From IMG/VR virus record IMGVR_UViG_3300005466_000023, positions 1 to 33,651 of that record: a stretch of 33,651 bases of DNA; one strand, 5' to 3'. Of this stretch, positions 1-6,943 are shown one piece after another. The translations under genes and the position numbers were made by a program. This stretch comes from a virus. The notes under the pieces are model-generated. The model was not told where the DNA came from. It saw nothing but the letters and a program-made list of their open reading frames with translations, and searched no databases. Positions within the stretch are counted from its first letter, which is position 1. Each line of letters starts with the position of its first letter.

Positions 1-30
1 AGGAAATGGAACGTAGAGAGACCGAAAAAG
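1..30. repeat. terminal direct repeat (circular overlap)
   Basis: Bases 1-30 are identical to 33622-33651. The DUF3310 reading frame runs through the join without a break, so the repeat is best read as the overlap left when a circular or circularly permuted genome was linearised. It is unlikely to be a biological terminal repeat. Confidence 0.9.
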
Positions 31-98
31 TTAAAGATTCAGCAAAAACAGTAATCGATCAATACTCCGGCGCCCTCAAAGGACTATCAGACAAATGA
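1..98 (+). CDS. DUF3310 protein, C-terminal part (continues from 33408)
   Basis: This is the end of the gene that starts at 33408. Joined across the circle it encodes 103 residues, read here in frame from base 3 to the TGA at 96-98. The part seen here is a charged helical tail ending in GALKGLSDK; the conserved DUF3310 core lies in the other fragment. The stop overlaps the start of the next gene as ATGA, so the two are translationally coupled. The gene is broken only by the way the window is cut. Confidence 0.85.
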   Translation, partial: EMERRETEKVKDSAKTVIDQYSGALKGLSDK

Positions 99-265
99 GC
101 AACTGGCTAAACGTCAAAAACTGTCTCCCGCTTGACGGCACCATCATCACAGTCCGCTGGTCCGTGCTGTACAGCATAACCAAGAAGGCCACGTTCGTAA
201 AAAAACACTTCATCCATGAAGGGCAAGATATCACTGCATGGGTCAATCACTGGGCGCCCCTTTAA
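95..265 (+). CDS. DUF551-like small phage protein
   Basis: A 56-residue protein too short for most gene finders. It has the DUF551 pattern: an N-terminal W followed by a CLPLDG turn, a central beta segment (TIITVRWSVL), and a C-terminal V-x-HWAPL, where the family usually has HWMPLP. DUF551 proteins are common in early regions of enterobacterial phages and their function is unknown. The start overlaps the DUF3310 stop by four bases, so this is the last gene of that transcript. Opposite-strand frames here have no ribosome binding site and are not credible. Confidence 0.75.
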   Translation: MSNWLNVKNCLPLDGTIITVRWSVLYSITKKATFVKKHFIHEGQDITAWVNHWAPL

Positions 266-354
266 AAATCGAGGGCGACTTATATCAAAGTTACTGCGGT
301 TTATCAATAATTGGTATAAGTTTTTGAACAGAAAATAATCTATTTGAATGGTAT

Positions 355-382
355 GAAAACCCGCCAAGGCTGCCTGACGGGT
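355..382 (-). terminator. Rho-independent terminator, minus strand
   Basis: Read on the minus strand, an ACCCGTC arm pairs with GGCGGGT (seven pairs, one of them G-U), with a small AGGC/GCCT extension in the loop, followed by TTTT. It lies 59 bases past the stop of the basic protein gene (441-611) and would end the leftward transcript of this small-gene block. Confidence 0.6.
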
Positions 383-440
383 ATCCATATCCGGATCAGG
401 GAATGTCATCAAGGAAAGGAAATGACAATTCCAGTGTACC

Positions 441-611
441 TTATTTTTTCTTTTTGGGAACTGGCTTCTTGCCCTTCTTGGCTGCTTTTGGTTTCTTCTC
501 TTCGTTCATTGAACCCATCAGACCATGAGCCTGCTCCAAGTGCATTCTTGATTTCTCAGCATGTTTTTCGGCTTTGTGCATGTGGGATTTTATCTTGGCA
601 TGACCTTTCAT
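441..611 (-). CDS. small His/Lys-rich basic protein
   Basis: This encodes 56 residues. I chose the ATG at 611 over the upstream in-frame ATG at 653 because AAGGA sits 8 bases before it. The N-terminal half is helical and rich in His, Lys and Met (KGHAKIKSHMHKAEKHAEK), and the tail is almost pure Lys/Pro/Ala ending in KKKK. The composition suggests nucleic-acid binding, but no domain is recognised. A second gene on the opposite strand, 671-832, ends in a very similar Lys/Pro tail. The gene lies upstream of the terminator at 355-382. Confidence 0.65.
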   Translation of the reverse strand: MKGHAKIKSHMHKAEKHAEKSRMHLEQAHGLMGSMNEEKKPKAAKKGKKPVPKKKK

Positions 612-670
612 TTCAGAGATCCTTCTGGTTAAATATAGATCGTTGATTGTCAAAGAAAAGGACTTATATC

Positions 671-832
671 ATGCCGTTAGTGAAAGGGGCAAAGGCAAAA
701 TCCAAAAAGGGCTTCTCAGAGAACGTGAAGAAGGAAATGGCCGCTGGCAAACCTCAAAAACAGGCTGTAGCAATCGCCTATTCTGAGGCAGACAAAGGCA
801 TGAAAAAGAAAAAACCAAAAAAGAAAAAGTGA
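671..832 (+). CDS. DUF6496-like small basic protein
   Basis: This encodes 53 residues from the ATG at 671, with AAAGGA about 9 bases upstream. The core reads KSKKGFSENVKKEM then AAGKPQKQAVAIAYS, a pattern seen in a widespread family of tiny phage and bacterial proteins (DUF6496 type, function unknown). The C-terminus is a run of Lys broken by one Pro. It is transcribed rightwards, against the late operon, between two minus-strand genes, so it probably has its own promoter in 612-660. I did not find a convincing one. Confidence 0.8.
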   Translation: MPLVKGAKAKSKKGFSENVKKEMAAGKPQKQAVAIAYSEADKGMKKKKPKKKK

Positions 833-861
833 AGGATATCCATTTCAGGGTTGGTGAAGGA

Positions 862-1044
862 TTAAGGTTTCAGCCTTTTTCCAATGTCGCTGGAGTTGAG
901 CATATCGGGCGGCTGGAAGGCGCTTTTAACAACCACTCTAATTCTTCGTTTTGTGTGTTCAGGGAAATCATTTCCGGCTTCGACTGTCGTAGGACGCTTA
1001 GTGTCATACGGAAAAATATCTGGTATTACCTTGAAGAACTTCAC
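862..1044 (-). CDS. 60-residue hypothetical protein (GTG start)
   Basis: I do not recognise the family. The frame opens at an ATG at 1098, but that codon overlaps the -10 box of a good minus-strand promoter (1094-1121). Translation therefore more likely starts at the GTG at 1044, which has AGGGG about 6 bases upstream. The product begins KFFKVIPDIFPYDTKRP, then has a charged middle and RRIRVVV. A GTG-started frame on the opposite strand (829-1056) overlaps the stop of the DUF6496-like gene and is the alternative. I prefer the minus frame for its promoter, ribosome site and composition. Confidence 0.45.
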   Translation of the reverse strand: MKFFKVIPDIFPYDTKRPTTVEAGNDFPEHTKRRIRVVVKSAFQPPDMLNSSDIGKRLKP

Positions 1045-1079
1045 TACAACCCCTGATGGATAAAAATAGAACACTATCG

Positions 1080-1121
1080 ACAACAAGTTGAGCATCATAC
1101 TTTGTTGTACAGAGACTTCAA
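1080..1121 (-). promoter_or_regulatory. sigma70-type promoter with inverted repeat over the -10
   Basis: On the minus strand TTGAAG (1121-1116) is followed after 16 bases by TATGAT (1099-1094). An inverted repeat, ACAACAA at 1080-1086 and TTGTTGT at 1102-1108, flanks the -10 box and could be an operator. It would drive the GTG-started gene at 1044 and then the basic protein gene at 611. Confidence 0.5.
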
Positions 1122-1143
1122 CAGAAATTTTTCATTATGGGAT

Positions 1144-1183
1144 AAAAAAATACAGGCCGGATGGTTTGACCTGTATTTTTTTT
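1144..1183. terminator. bidirectional terminator ending the late operon
   Basis: A 13-bp stem pairs an A-tract plus TACAGG (1144-1156) with CCTGTA plus a T-tract (1170-1182) around a 13-base loop. T-runs follow on both strands. It lies just past the stop of the last tail gene (1200) and separates the virion operon from the small-gene block. Confidence 0.85.
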
Positions 1184-1199
1184 GTATTATGTACTTTCT

Positions 1200-1976
1200 T
1201 TAAGCTGAAATAAACTCTGTAATAATAATTACACCGTCAGCTCCATTGCCGCCTGCATGAGCGCCTCCACTATTCGATGAACCTCCTCCATTTCCTCCGG
1301 CGCCATAATTCCCACCATTAGCCCCCGCTACTCCGCCAGAAGCCAAACCCACTATCTGACCTTGTGGCTGTCCTCCGAAAGGCCCTGCGCCACCGCGGCC
1401 TTGATCCAAATTGGTTGAATTTAAAACTCCTCCAGGTCCACCTCCGCCACCACATCCTGGAGAAGAAAAGTCTCCCGTTCCAGCAGCGCCACCGCCACCT
1501 GCGCCAGCTGGGCTATTAGCAGCAGCACCAAATGCACCAATTCCAACGCCTGCGGTGCAAATAGCTCCCAGGAAAGTTACAGCCGAACCATTACTTCCAT
1601 TATTATTTCCTGCTGCTCCTCCAGCGCCGCCTGCACCAACAAGATATGATTGTGATGCGCCAACTGTGGCAGCTGTTGCAAATTTGCGAGAATAAGCACC
1701 GCCACCACCTCCTCCGCCAGAGGCCGTTCCGGTAGAATCGGCAGCACCACCTCCACCACCACCTGGACCCACGCACTCAATAATGCAATAAACCATTCCT
1801 GCAGTTGGAGTGTATGTTCCAGAACCAACTGTAAAAACTTGAGTATTTATCTTGTTGATCGGTACAGCAGTCAGCCCTGCAAGATAATTAATCTGCGTTC
1901 CTGTTGATGTGACGGACGTTGAGCCCAAAGTAAAAGGGCTTTGAAGAGTATTTCCAACTGCGTTAACTGTGGCCAT
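1200..1976 (-). CDS. glycine-rich tail tip / receptor-binding protein
   Basis: 258 residues; AAGGGA lies 6 bases before the ATG. Residues 1-60 form a short beta segment (TLGSTSVTSTGTQINYLAG) like the attachment part of other fibres here. From about residue 70 the protein is a glycine-rich domain with many G3-G7 runs and alternating Ala/Asn/Ser, ending GADGVIIITEFISA. Glycine-rich domains with a final GVIII-x-E strand are known at the tips of phage fibres and often carry receptor specificity, so this is the likely host-range protein. It is the last gene of the late operon, with the terminator at 1144-1183 behind it. Confidence 0.75.
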   Translation of the reverse strand: MATVNAVGNTLQSPFTLGSTSVTSTGTQINYLAGLTAVPINKINTQVFTVGSGTYTPTAGMVYCIIECVGPGGGGGGAADSTGTASGGGGGGGAYSRKFATAATVGASQSYLVGAGGAGGAAGNNNGSNGSAVTFLGAICTAGVGIGAFGAAANSPAGAGGGGAAGTGDFSSPGCGGGGGPGGVLNSTNLDQGRGGAGPFGGQPQGQIVGLASGGVAGANGGNYGAGGNGGGSSNSGGAHAGGNGADGVIIITEFISA

Positions 1977-1985
1977 GATAGTCCC

Positions 1986-3266
1986 TTATGCTGTAGTTAG
2001 TACCGTGCTGACAAAACTTCTAACAACCCAAGATGTGTTTGCAACATCGCAAATCACCTCAATGCACTCACCAGCCTGAGCTGTACTGGTAACCGTTCCG
2101 CCCGCTGATGTGGTTGAAGTTAACACTCTTACAGTGTCCCCTGCTGAGGCAGTTAAAACCCATCCACCGGTGTTTGCTGTTGAGCCAACCAATACAACAA
2201 CGTCACCCACAGCATATACAGCCGGCAATGTCACAGTGGTTTGAGCTGCGTTCAATGCGATGTACTGCGTATTTACAGCGGCGGCTTGCGTTGTTCCTGC
2301 AATAGATACCGTGGCCAGCCCCCCGCCAGTGGCATTGATCGTGATTGAACCGGATCCAGGAGTTATAGAGATACCCGTTCCAGCAGTAAGGGACGCGACT
2401 GCAGGAGTTGCCCCTGTTGACCCAATAATCAACTGACCATCGGTTAATGCCCCAGACCATGCAGGGACACCCGTGGAAGCCGCCGTAGAAAGCAAAACCG
2501 AGCTTAATGCAGGGGCCAGAGCTGTGATTGTATTAGCGGCACTGGCATACAGGATGCTGTTGATTGCATAGGTATCAGCAAAGGTGCTGGTTGTGTAAGC
2601 ATTGGTAGTACCGTCGGACCTGATTATCTTGCCAGCTGTTCCCACTGTATTAGGCCACAGTGATGTGCTTGACACCCAGTTGGTCCCATCTGCATAAAGC
2701 ATACTGCCTGTTGAAGTGGCAACATCAGGATAAGTAGCGGTGGTATAGGCATTGCTGGTTCCATTGGAACGCACAATTTTTCCGGCCGCTCCTACGGTGT
2801 TGGGCCAGAGAGATGTGGATGCCACATAGTTCGTTCCATTCGAAATCAGAACATTCCCAGCTGCGCCGCCCACCACGGGAAAGGTTGCTGTACTGTAGAT
2901 GATGTTTGTCCCATCTGATGCCAATAGCTGTCCAGATGTACCAGATGCGCTGGGATAAGTCGGTGTTGACCATGTAGGGGCCGCTGCATTTCCAGACTGC
3001 AGAACTTTTCCAGCGACAGATGGGTTGGCCAGAAACGCAAGAGCTGAAGCTGTGGAATAAGGAATAGCGCCTATGGCTGCGACCAGTGCTGCATTGGTTC
3101 CCCCTTTATTCATTGCCAATAAACCAGTGCTGGAATCAAACCCAAACAGTGTTCTGACCTGCAAAAGTGTTTCCTGACTGGTTGTCCCGGCCTGAACAGC
3201 AGGGAAAATGTCTGTAGTCAGCGCGGAAGCGACTACGGGTAACGCTGAGATTTTTATGCCTGCCAT
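1986..3266 (-). CDS. tail fibre protein with tandem repeats
   Basis: 426 residues; AAGGAG lies 9 bases before the ATG. The N-terminus (KISALPVVASALTTDIFPAV) matches the usual anchoring start of phage fibres. From about residue 84 to 255 there is a roughly 24-residue repeat around G-K/Q-x-L/I-x-S-x-G-T-N followed by STSLWPNTVG or YTTATYP, as in trimeric fibre shafts. Residues 275-314 are a common fibre linker (GQLIIGSTGATP, GTGISITPGSGSITI). The last 100 residues are a compact beta domain (TVTLPAVYAVGDVVVLVG). It lies directly upstream of the glycine-rich tip gene, and the two may form one fibre. Confidence 0.8.
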   Translation of the reverse strand: MAGIKISALPVVASALTTDIFPAVQAGTTSQETLLQVRTLFGFDSSTGLLAMNKGGTNAALVAAIGAIPYSTASALAFLANPSVAGKVLQSGNAAAPTWSTPTYPSASGTSGQLLASDGTNIIYSTATFPVVGGAAGNVLISNGTNYVASTSLWPNTVGAAGKIVRSNGTSNAYTTATYPDVATSTGSMLYADGTNWVSSTSLWPNTVGTAGKIIRSDGTTNAYTTSTFADTYAINSILYASAANTITALAPALSSVLLSTAASTGVPAWSGALTDGQLIIGSTGATPAVASLTAGTGISITPGSGSITINATGGGLATVSIAGTTQAAAVNTQYIALNAAQTTVTLPAVYAVGDVVVLVGSTANTGGWVLTASAGDTVRVLTSTTSAGGTVTSTAQAGECIEVICDVANTSWVVRSFVSTVLTTA

Positions 3267-3289
3267 AGCCTCAAACTCCTTTTAAATTC

Positions 3290-3436
3290 CTATGCTGTTT
3301 CCACCAACAATTCCTGACCTGCTTCAGTCAAAATATCCAGCCCACTTTCAGTGATAAGGGTATCGTCTTGCTGAGAAGCCTCAGCAATCGAAGAATAATT
3401 TATGATCGTAATAAATCCTGATCCCCACCAGTGCAT
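3290..3436 (-). CDS. 48-residue late protein, MHWWG family
   Basis: Too short for most gene finders. It starts MHWWGSGFITIINYSS, continues into an acidic helix, and has a LITESGLDILTEAGQELLVE segment with TESG/TEAG repeats. Small phage late proteins with this W-W start and repeated TESG units are common beside tail genes; their role is unknown. GAGG lies 7 bases before the ATG, and that ribosome site follows directly on the T-run of the terminator at 3448-3473. Only transcripts that read through the terminator would express this gene and the two fibre genes after it. Confidence 0.75.
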   Translation of the reverse strand: MHWWGSGFITIINYSSIAEASQQDDTLITESGLDILTEAGQELLVETA

Positions 3437-3447
3437 TTTATTACCTC

Positions 3448-3473
3448 AAAAAAGGGGCGCTGTTACACGCCCC
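3448..3473 (-). terminator. internal terminator inside the tail operon
   Basis: On the minus strand GGGGCG pairs perfectly with CGCCCC around an 8-base loop and is followed at once by TTTTTT. It sits between the stop of the structural gene at 3484 and the start of the 48-residue gene at 3436, and would lower expression of the last three tail genes. Confidence 0.85.
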
Positions 3474-3483
3474 GATTTATATT

Positions 3484-4707
3484 TTAGCCGTAACTACCAG
3501 CCGAAAGCTGGGCAGAGATTTTGATGCCGCTATCTAATACAAGAACCAGATAGCTGGTTTGTTTACCGGTATCTGTCAAACTCAGCACACAGCCGCCCGT
3601 TGCGCTGGACATAGCACTGATCTGAGTTGTAACAGCAGTACCATTTGCCAGACTCAAGCCGTCAGAAGCAACAGAGTAGCCAGTTGATGCAGCACTCTGA
3701 AGAGTTAAACCATCAGCAGCAGAAGATGAATAAACCTTGAAAGGAATAACCCTAGCCATGTTTGTCCCGCTTCCGTCTTTCAGCTGAATGGTAACTGTTG
3801 CAACGTTGGCAGCACCTGCAGCAGCAGATATTGTGCAGGAAGCTGGATCAACCTGAGCAACTGGAGTGGCACCATATTTCAGATTGGCGACTGACAGAAC
3901 AGTATTCACACCATCCTGAAGCACGAATTTACTGGTTGCTGCACCCGGGTCAGGAATGGTGATAACAGACGACTGCCCTATCGTGCCACTGGCAATTGTG
4001 GTGTTAAACGCACCGCCAGCATTCACAGCCTGCAATATCAGGGTTCCATTTCCAGCGGTGGCAGGGAAGGAAATGAAGGTACCTGCATCGCCAGATGAAC
4101 CTGAAGTGATATTTCCAGCTGTAGAGGCAATGGCTCCTGAGAATGTACCGGTACCAGTCACTGCCAAGTTCTGGCCAAGTGTAACAGGGGCAGCATCAGC
4201 TGCTTTGATGTTTCCAGCTGTATCTGAGAACACCGCGAGAGCGTTGGCAGTTGAAGCACCACCAGAGAAGGTCACGGCGCCAACAGCGGGCTGAGATTCC
4301 CAAGTCAGGTCATCCACGCCAAGAATGGCAGGAAGTGGTTCAATCAGAACAAATGCATTACCAGCCTGAACCGACCCGGCGCCAACTGTCACGTACTGGC
4401 CACTTTTCATCTGCTCAATACACTGTTGGTCGGCTGATCTCTGCAGGATGCAGGAAACGCCTGTAGCACCTGCCTGCTTACAGACATAAACGCCATTTTC
4501 ATTTTCTGCAGTCTGTGCGGTCAGAATGACACGGTCACCAACTTCGACAGCCACGCTGTCAATTGTTAATGCACCTGTTGCATATGTGAACAGGGCTCCC
4601 ACACCATTGTTAAGCGGCCCATTGAAATACGTTCCAGACTGGTTTGAAGTCGCGGCCAGCCTGACGGAAGTCAACCAGGGTGATACGTTGAACTGTTGAA
4701 AAGACAT
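3484..4707 (-). CDS. tail structural protein with fibre-type N-terminal domain
   Basis: 407 residues; AAGGAG lies 7 bases before the ATG. Residues 10-135 form a domain common in phage fibres and appendages: RLAATSNQSGTYFNG, then ALTIDSVAVEVGDRVILTAQ, NGVYVC and the LQRSAD strand. Residues 145-265 are a Gly/Ala/Ser/Thr beta-repeat (GTGTFSGAIASTAGNITSG) of shaft type, and the C-terminal 140 residues look like a separate beta domain. It probably forms part of a side fibre or baseplate decoration. I cannot assign it to a named P22 protein. Confidence 0.7.
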   Translation of the reverse strand: MSFQQFNVSPWLTSVRLAATSNQSGTYFNGPLNNGVGALFTYATGALTIDSVAVEVGDRVILTAQTAENENGVYVCKQAGATGVSCILQRSADQQCIEQMKSGQYVTVGAGSVQAGNAFVLIEPLPAILGVDDLTWESQPAVGAVTFSGGASTANALAVFSDTAGNIKAADAAPVTLGQNLAVTGTGTFSGAIASTAGNITSGSSGDAGTFISFPATAGNGTLILQAVNAGGAFNTTIASGTIGQSSVITIPDPGAATSKFVLQDGVNTVLSVANLKYGATPVAQVDPASCTISAAAGAANVATVTIQLKDGSGTNMARVIPFKVYSSSAADGLTLQSAASTGYSVASDGLSLANGTAVTTQISAMSSATGGCVLSLTDTGKQTSYLVLVLDSGIKISAQLSAGSYG

Positions 4708-4738
4708 TGTGAAACTCCTTTTAAATGATTAAATAAGA

Positions 4739-5029
4739 TCAACTTCCCACTACGATGCCTGTCGCTGTTGTACCGGCACTGTTAATCATGAGTGAATAGA
4801 TTGGATGGAAAACGCCCGCAACCAGACCAACAAGTGTCACAGTTGATCCATCCCATGCCACAAATGAAACATCACCGGCTACCCCAACGTACAACCATCG
4901 CATTTTTTCCCCGTACTGAACATCTGAGGTCGGGGACAAGAATCTGGCAACGCCTGACATTGTGCGGGTGGGGCCAGTATAGGTGTTCCCATCGATCGGT
5001 GGAACATCCTGTTTTTGTATGAAAGCCAT
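4739..5029 (-). CDS. small virion-associated protein
   Basis: 96 residues; AGGAG lies 7 bases before the ATG. The centre reads EKMRWLYVGVAGDVSFVAWD, then STVTLVGLVAGVFHP and NSAGTTATGIVVG. This beta-rich pattern occurs in many small phage and gene-transfer-agent proteins encoded beside tail or decoration genes. The exact position in the particle is not known. It lies between the collar-type fibre (5039-6943) and the structural gene at 3484-4707, with short gaps on both sides. Confidence 0.65.
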   Translation of the reverse strand: MAFIQKQDVPPIDGNTYTGPTRTMSGVARFLSPTSDVQYGEKMRWLYVGVAGDVSFVAWDGSTVTLVGLVAGVFHPIYSLMINSAGTTATGIVVGS

Positions 5030-5038
5030 TTCCTGCTC

Positions 5039-6943
5039 CTATAGCTTGATGAACATGTTCATGAATGTTGTAGGCTGAATCACGTTTAATGGTCTGGGAC
5101 TTGCATTGCCAGTGGTGTATGGATGGATCACAAGAGCAGACGGTGCTGTTAAGTTCAAAAGAGAATGTGAAGTTCCACCTGCACTTAACTGGCTATACAC
5201 ATCATTTCCATTCGTAGATAGATTCGACAGAGCCACTTCACTGCTGATCTGTGTATGAGAATACTCACCAGAAAATGCGCCTGTTATCATGGTGTTTATC
5301 GTCATTGTCGCATCTGATGTATATGCGACTACCGTGGCAGATAAATAATTTGCAAATGACGTTGCAACATTAAAAGTGAAAAGCGAAGAATTAAAGTTTG
5401 TCACCCAATAAACAGCGTTTGCCACAATTCCAGATGGAAGTGAACCTGTAAATGCTACGGGAACGCCATTGTTAATGGTATTTGGCCCGGAAGAAAGTGT
5501 GATTAAAAGATTTCCTCCAGAATTGGTTCCAGACACTGTTTGAGTGTAAACCGTAGGAAGAAGAGCAGCGACTGGAACAGTTCCAGCAACAGCATGTCCA
5601 AACGAAGCCGGTACCTGTAATTGCTTGTGAGCAACGAAATCGACGACTGAAGTTGCTCCGTAATTTTGAACAGTACCAGCGCTATCATAAAGCTGTGCGA
5701 TTGGATTGAACGTACTTCCAGAATCGTATGGTTGCGCCAAATTCCATATCAAATTAAAAAGTGGAAATGTATCGACATTTGCCCGTGCAGTTGCATTGGA
5801 TGATGCGTCACCAACGCTACCATCATTCATTGGAACCCAACCGAATGGGTAAAAAGAATTTAAACTGGTTCTTGTATCTCCGGTTCTGGCAGTATCAACA
5901 ACTGCGTCAATCGCGTCATATACCTGATATTCTTGATCGGGAGATATGCTGCCAAGAAAAAGACATGGTTTCGTCAGATCAACCGTTGTGGAAGCGTCAA
6001 GAGCGTATTCAACTTGCAGGAATAGTCCGTCATTTCCACATCCGCCAAGAACCTTCCCAGTGGCATCAGGTACTGTTGCCTGCATGGAAAACTTCTGCCA
6101 AGAGCTCGTCAATGTCAGAGTCTGAATTGATGATCTAGTGCTCGTACTGGCGCCTGCACCATCACCATAAAACTGCAAAAAGTACAGAGTGATGTTTGTG
6201 TTACCAGAAACACAACGAGCCCAAATGGTTACGGTAACATCCTGATTTGTTAAATTCTGACAACCTTGAGTTATCGGGAACTGCACATATTTGGATGTCT
6301 CTCCTGATCCTGGGCTAGTACAAGCCATTCTCAAATAATCAACCGGAGTAACGTCACCAGTTAATGGACCACTTCCCAGCGTGAACTTGGGGAAAGAGAT
6401 TAAGTCTGTGGCACTCGTGTTATTTTTAATGAAACAGATGTCAGGCCCTGCAAGAGAAGCTGTCAATGCAAGCCCAGCATTTGCTCCCGGTGCCAGCACC
6501 TGAAAAGTCGTCGGAGTGAATGCCGTGGTCCCGGTGTTACGATACATGACATTGTTCGGAATCTGGTTCTGCAGGTCCAATGCCGTGGTAACTGTCCCAC
6601 CGCCGCCACTACCCACCCCGGTGAAATCATCAATCGTCCACTGCAGAACTCCGTCCGCGTCATAGATTTCGATGTAATACAGGTCATCCGGAACGGTGGA
6701 GTCAAACTTAAAATAGAAGGGTCCCTGAGCCCCGTTTTCATCAAACAGGATGCCAAGGCTTCCCACGTTGGGGATCGTGACGTATGGCCAAGGAAATACG
6801 CCCCCAATGTCCTGATAGACGGCTTTGAACTGTGAATGGTTCAGGCTGCTGAAGGTCGCCATATAACCGCCAGCCAAGGGAAGGCCGACCAAATCGGCTA
6901 TATACCACTTGGGGACTGGTGCCAGTGAGTAAGAAGTAGTCAT
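5039..6943 (-). CDS. tail fibre / collar-domain protein
   Basis: 634 residues, start overlapping the previous stop as ATGA. Residues 1-105 form a virion-anchoring domain (PKWYIADLVGLPLAGGYMAT, VLQWTIDDFTGVG). Residues 120-325 resemble a carbohydrate-binding jelly roll (SSWQKFSMQATVPDATGK). Residues 350-475 contain a tail-collar segment (PFGWVPMNDGSVGDASSNAT). A small beta module interrupts the collar at about 477-550 (GVPVAFTGSLPSGI, VYWVTNF, FTFNVA). The end, RPLNVIQPTTFMNMFIKL, is the usual end of collar fibres. It occupies the tailspike position of P22-like genomes but has no beta-helix endorhamnosidase signature. Confidence 0.8.
   Translation of the reverse strand: MTTSYSLAPVPKWYIADLVGLPLAGGYMATFSSLNHSQFKAVYQDIGGVFPWPYVTIPNVGSLGILFDENGAQGPFYFKFDSTVPDDLYYIEIYDADGVLQWTIDDFTGVGSGGGGTVTTALDLQNQIPNNVMYRNTGTTAFTPTTFQVLAPGANAGLALTASLAGPDICFIKNNTSATDLISFPKFTLGSGPLTGDVTPVDYLRMACTSPGSGETSKYVQFPITQGCQNLTNQDVTVTIWARCVSGNTNITLYFLQFYGDGAGASTSTRSSIQTLTLTSSWQKFSMQATVPDATGKVLGGCGNDGLFLQVEYALDASTTVDLTKPCLFLGSISPDQEYQVYDAIDAVVDTARTGDTRTSLNSFYPFGWVPMNDGSVGDASSNATARANVDTFPLFNLIWNLAQPYDSGSTFNPIAQLYDSAGTVQNYGATSVVDFVAHKQLQVPASFGHAVAGTVPVAALLPTVYTQTVSGTNSGGNLLITLSSGPNTINNGVPVAFTGSLPSGIVANAVYWVTNFNSSLFTFNVATSFANYLSATVVAYTSDATMTINTMITGAFSGEYSHTQISSEVALSNLSTNGNDVYSQLSAGGTSHSLLNLTAPSALVIHPYTTGNASPRPLNVIQPTTFMNMFIKL

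Noticed and set aside
1-30. Terminal repeat as a true phage direct terminal repeat or cohesive end
   Set aside because: It is only 30 bases, lies inside a gene, and the gene is intact when the ends are joined, which fits an assembly overlap of a circular or permuted molecule.
107-646. Frames of about 100 codons on both strands (107-412 minus, 344-646 plus)
   Set aside because: They lie over the DUF551-like gene, the terminator and the basic-protein gene, lack ribosome sites and have no recognisable pattern.
829-1056. 75-codon plus-strand frame starting at GTG and overlapping the DUF6496-like stop
   Set aside because: Composition is poor, there is no family, and the opposite strand has a promoter, a ribosome site and a more protein-like frame. 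Not excluded completely.
1411-1695. Pro/Ala-rich plus-strand frame
   Set aside because: It is the complement of the glycine-rich tail protein; Gly-rich codons give Pro/Ala-rich frames on the other strand.
2200-3040. Regular repeats in the fibre gene as a possible CRISPR or tandem array
   Set aside because: They are in-frame protein repeats of about 24 residues with normal codon variation, typical of fibre shafts.
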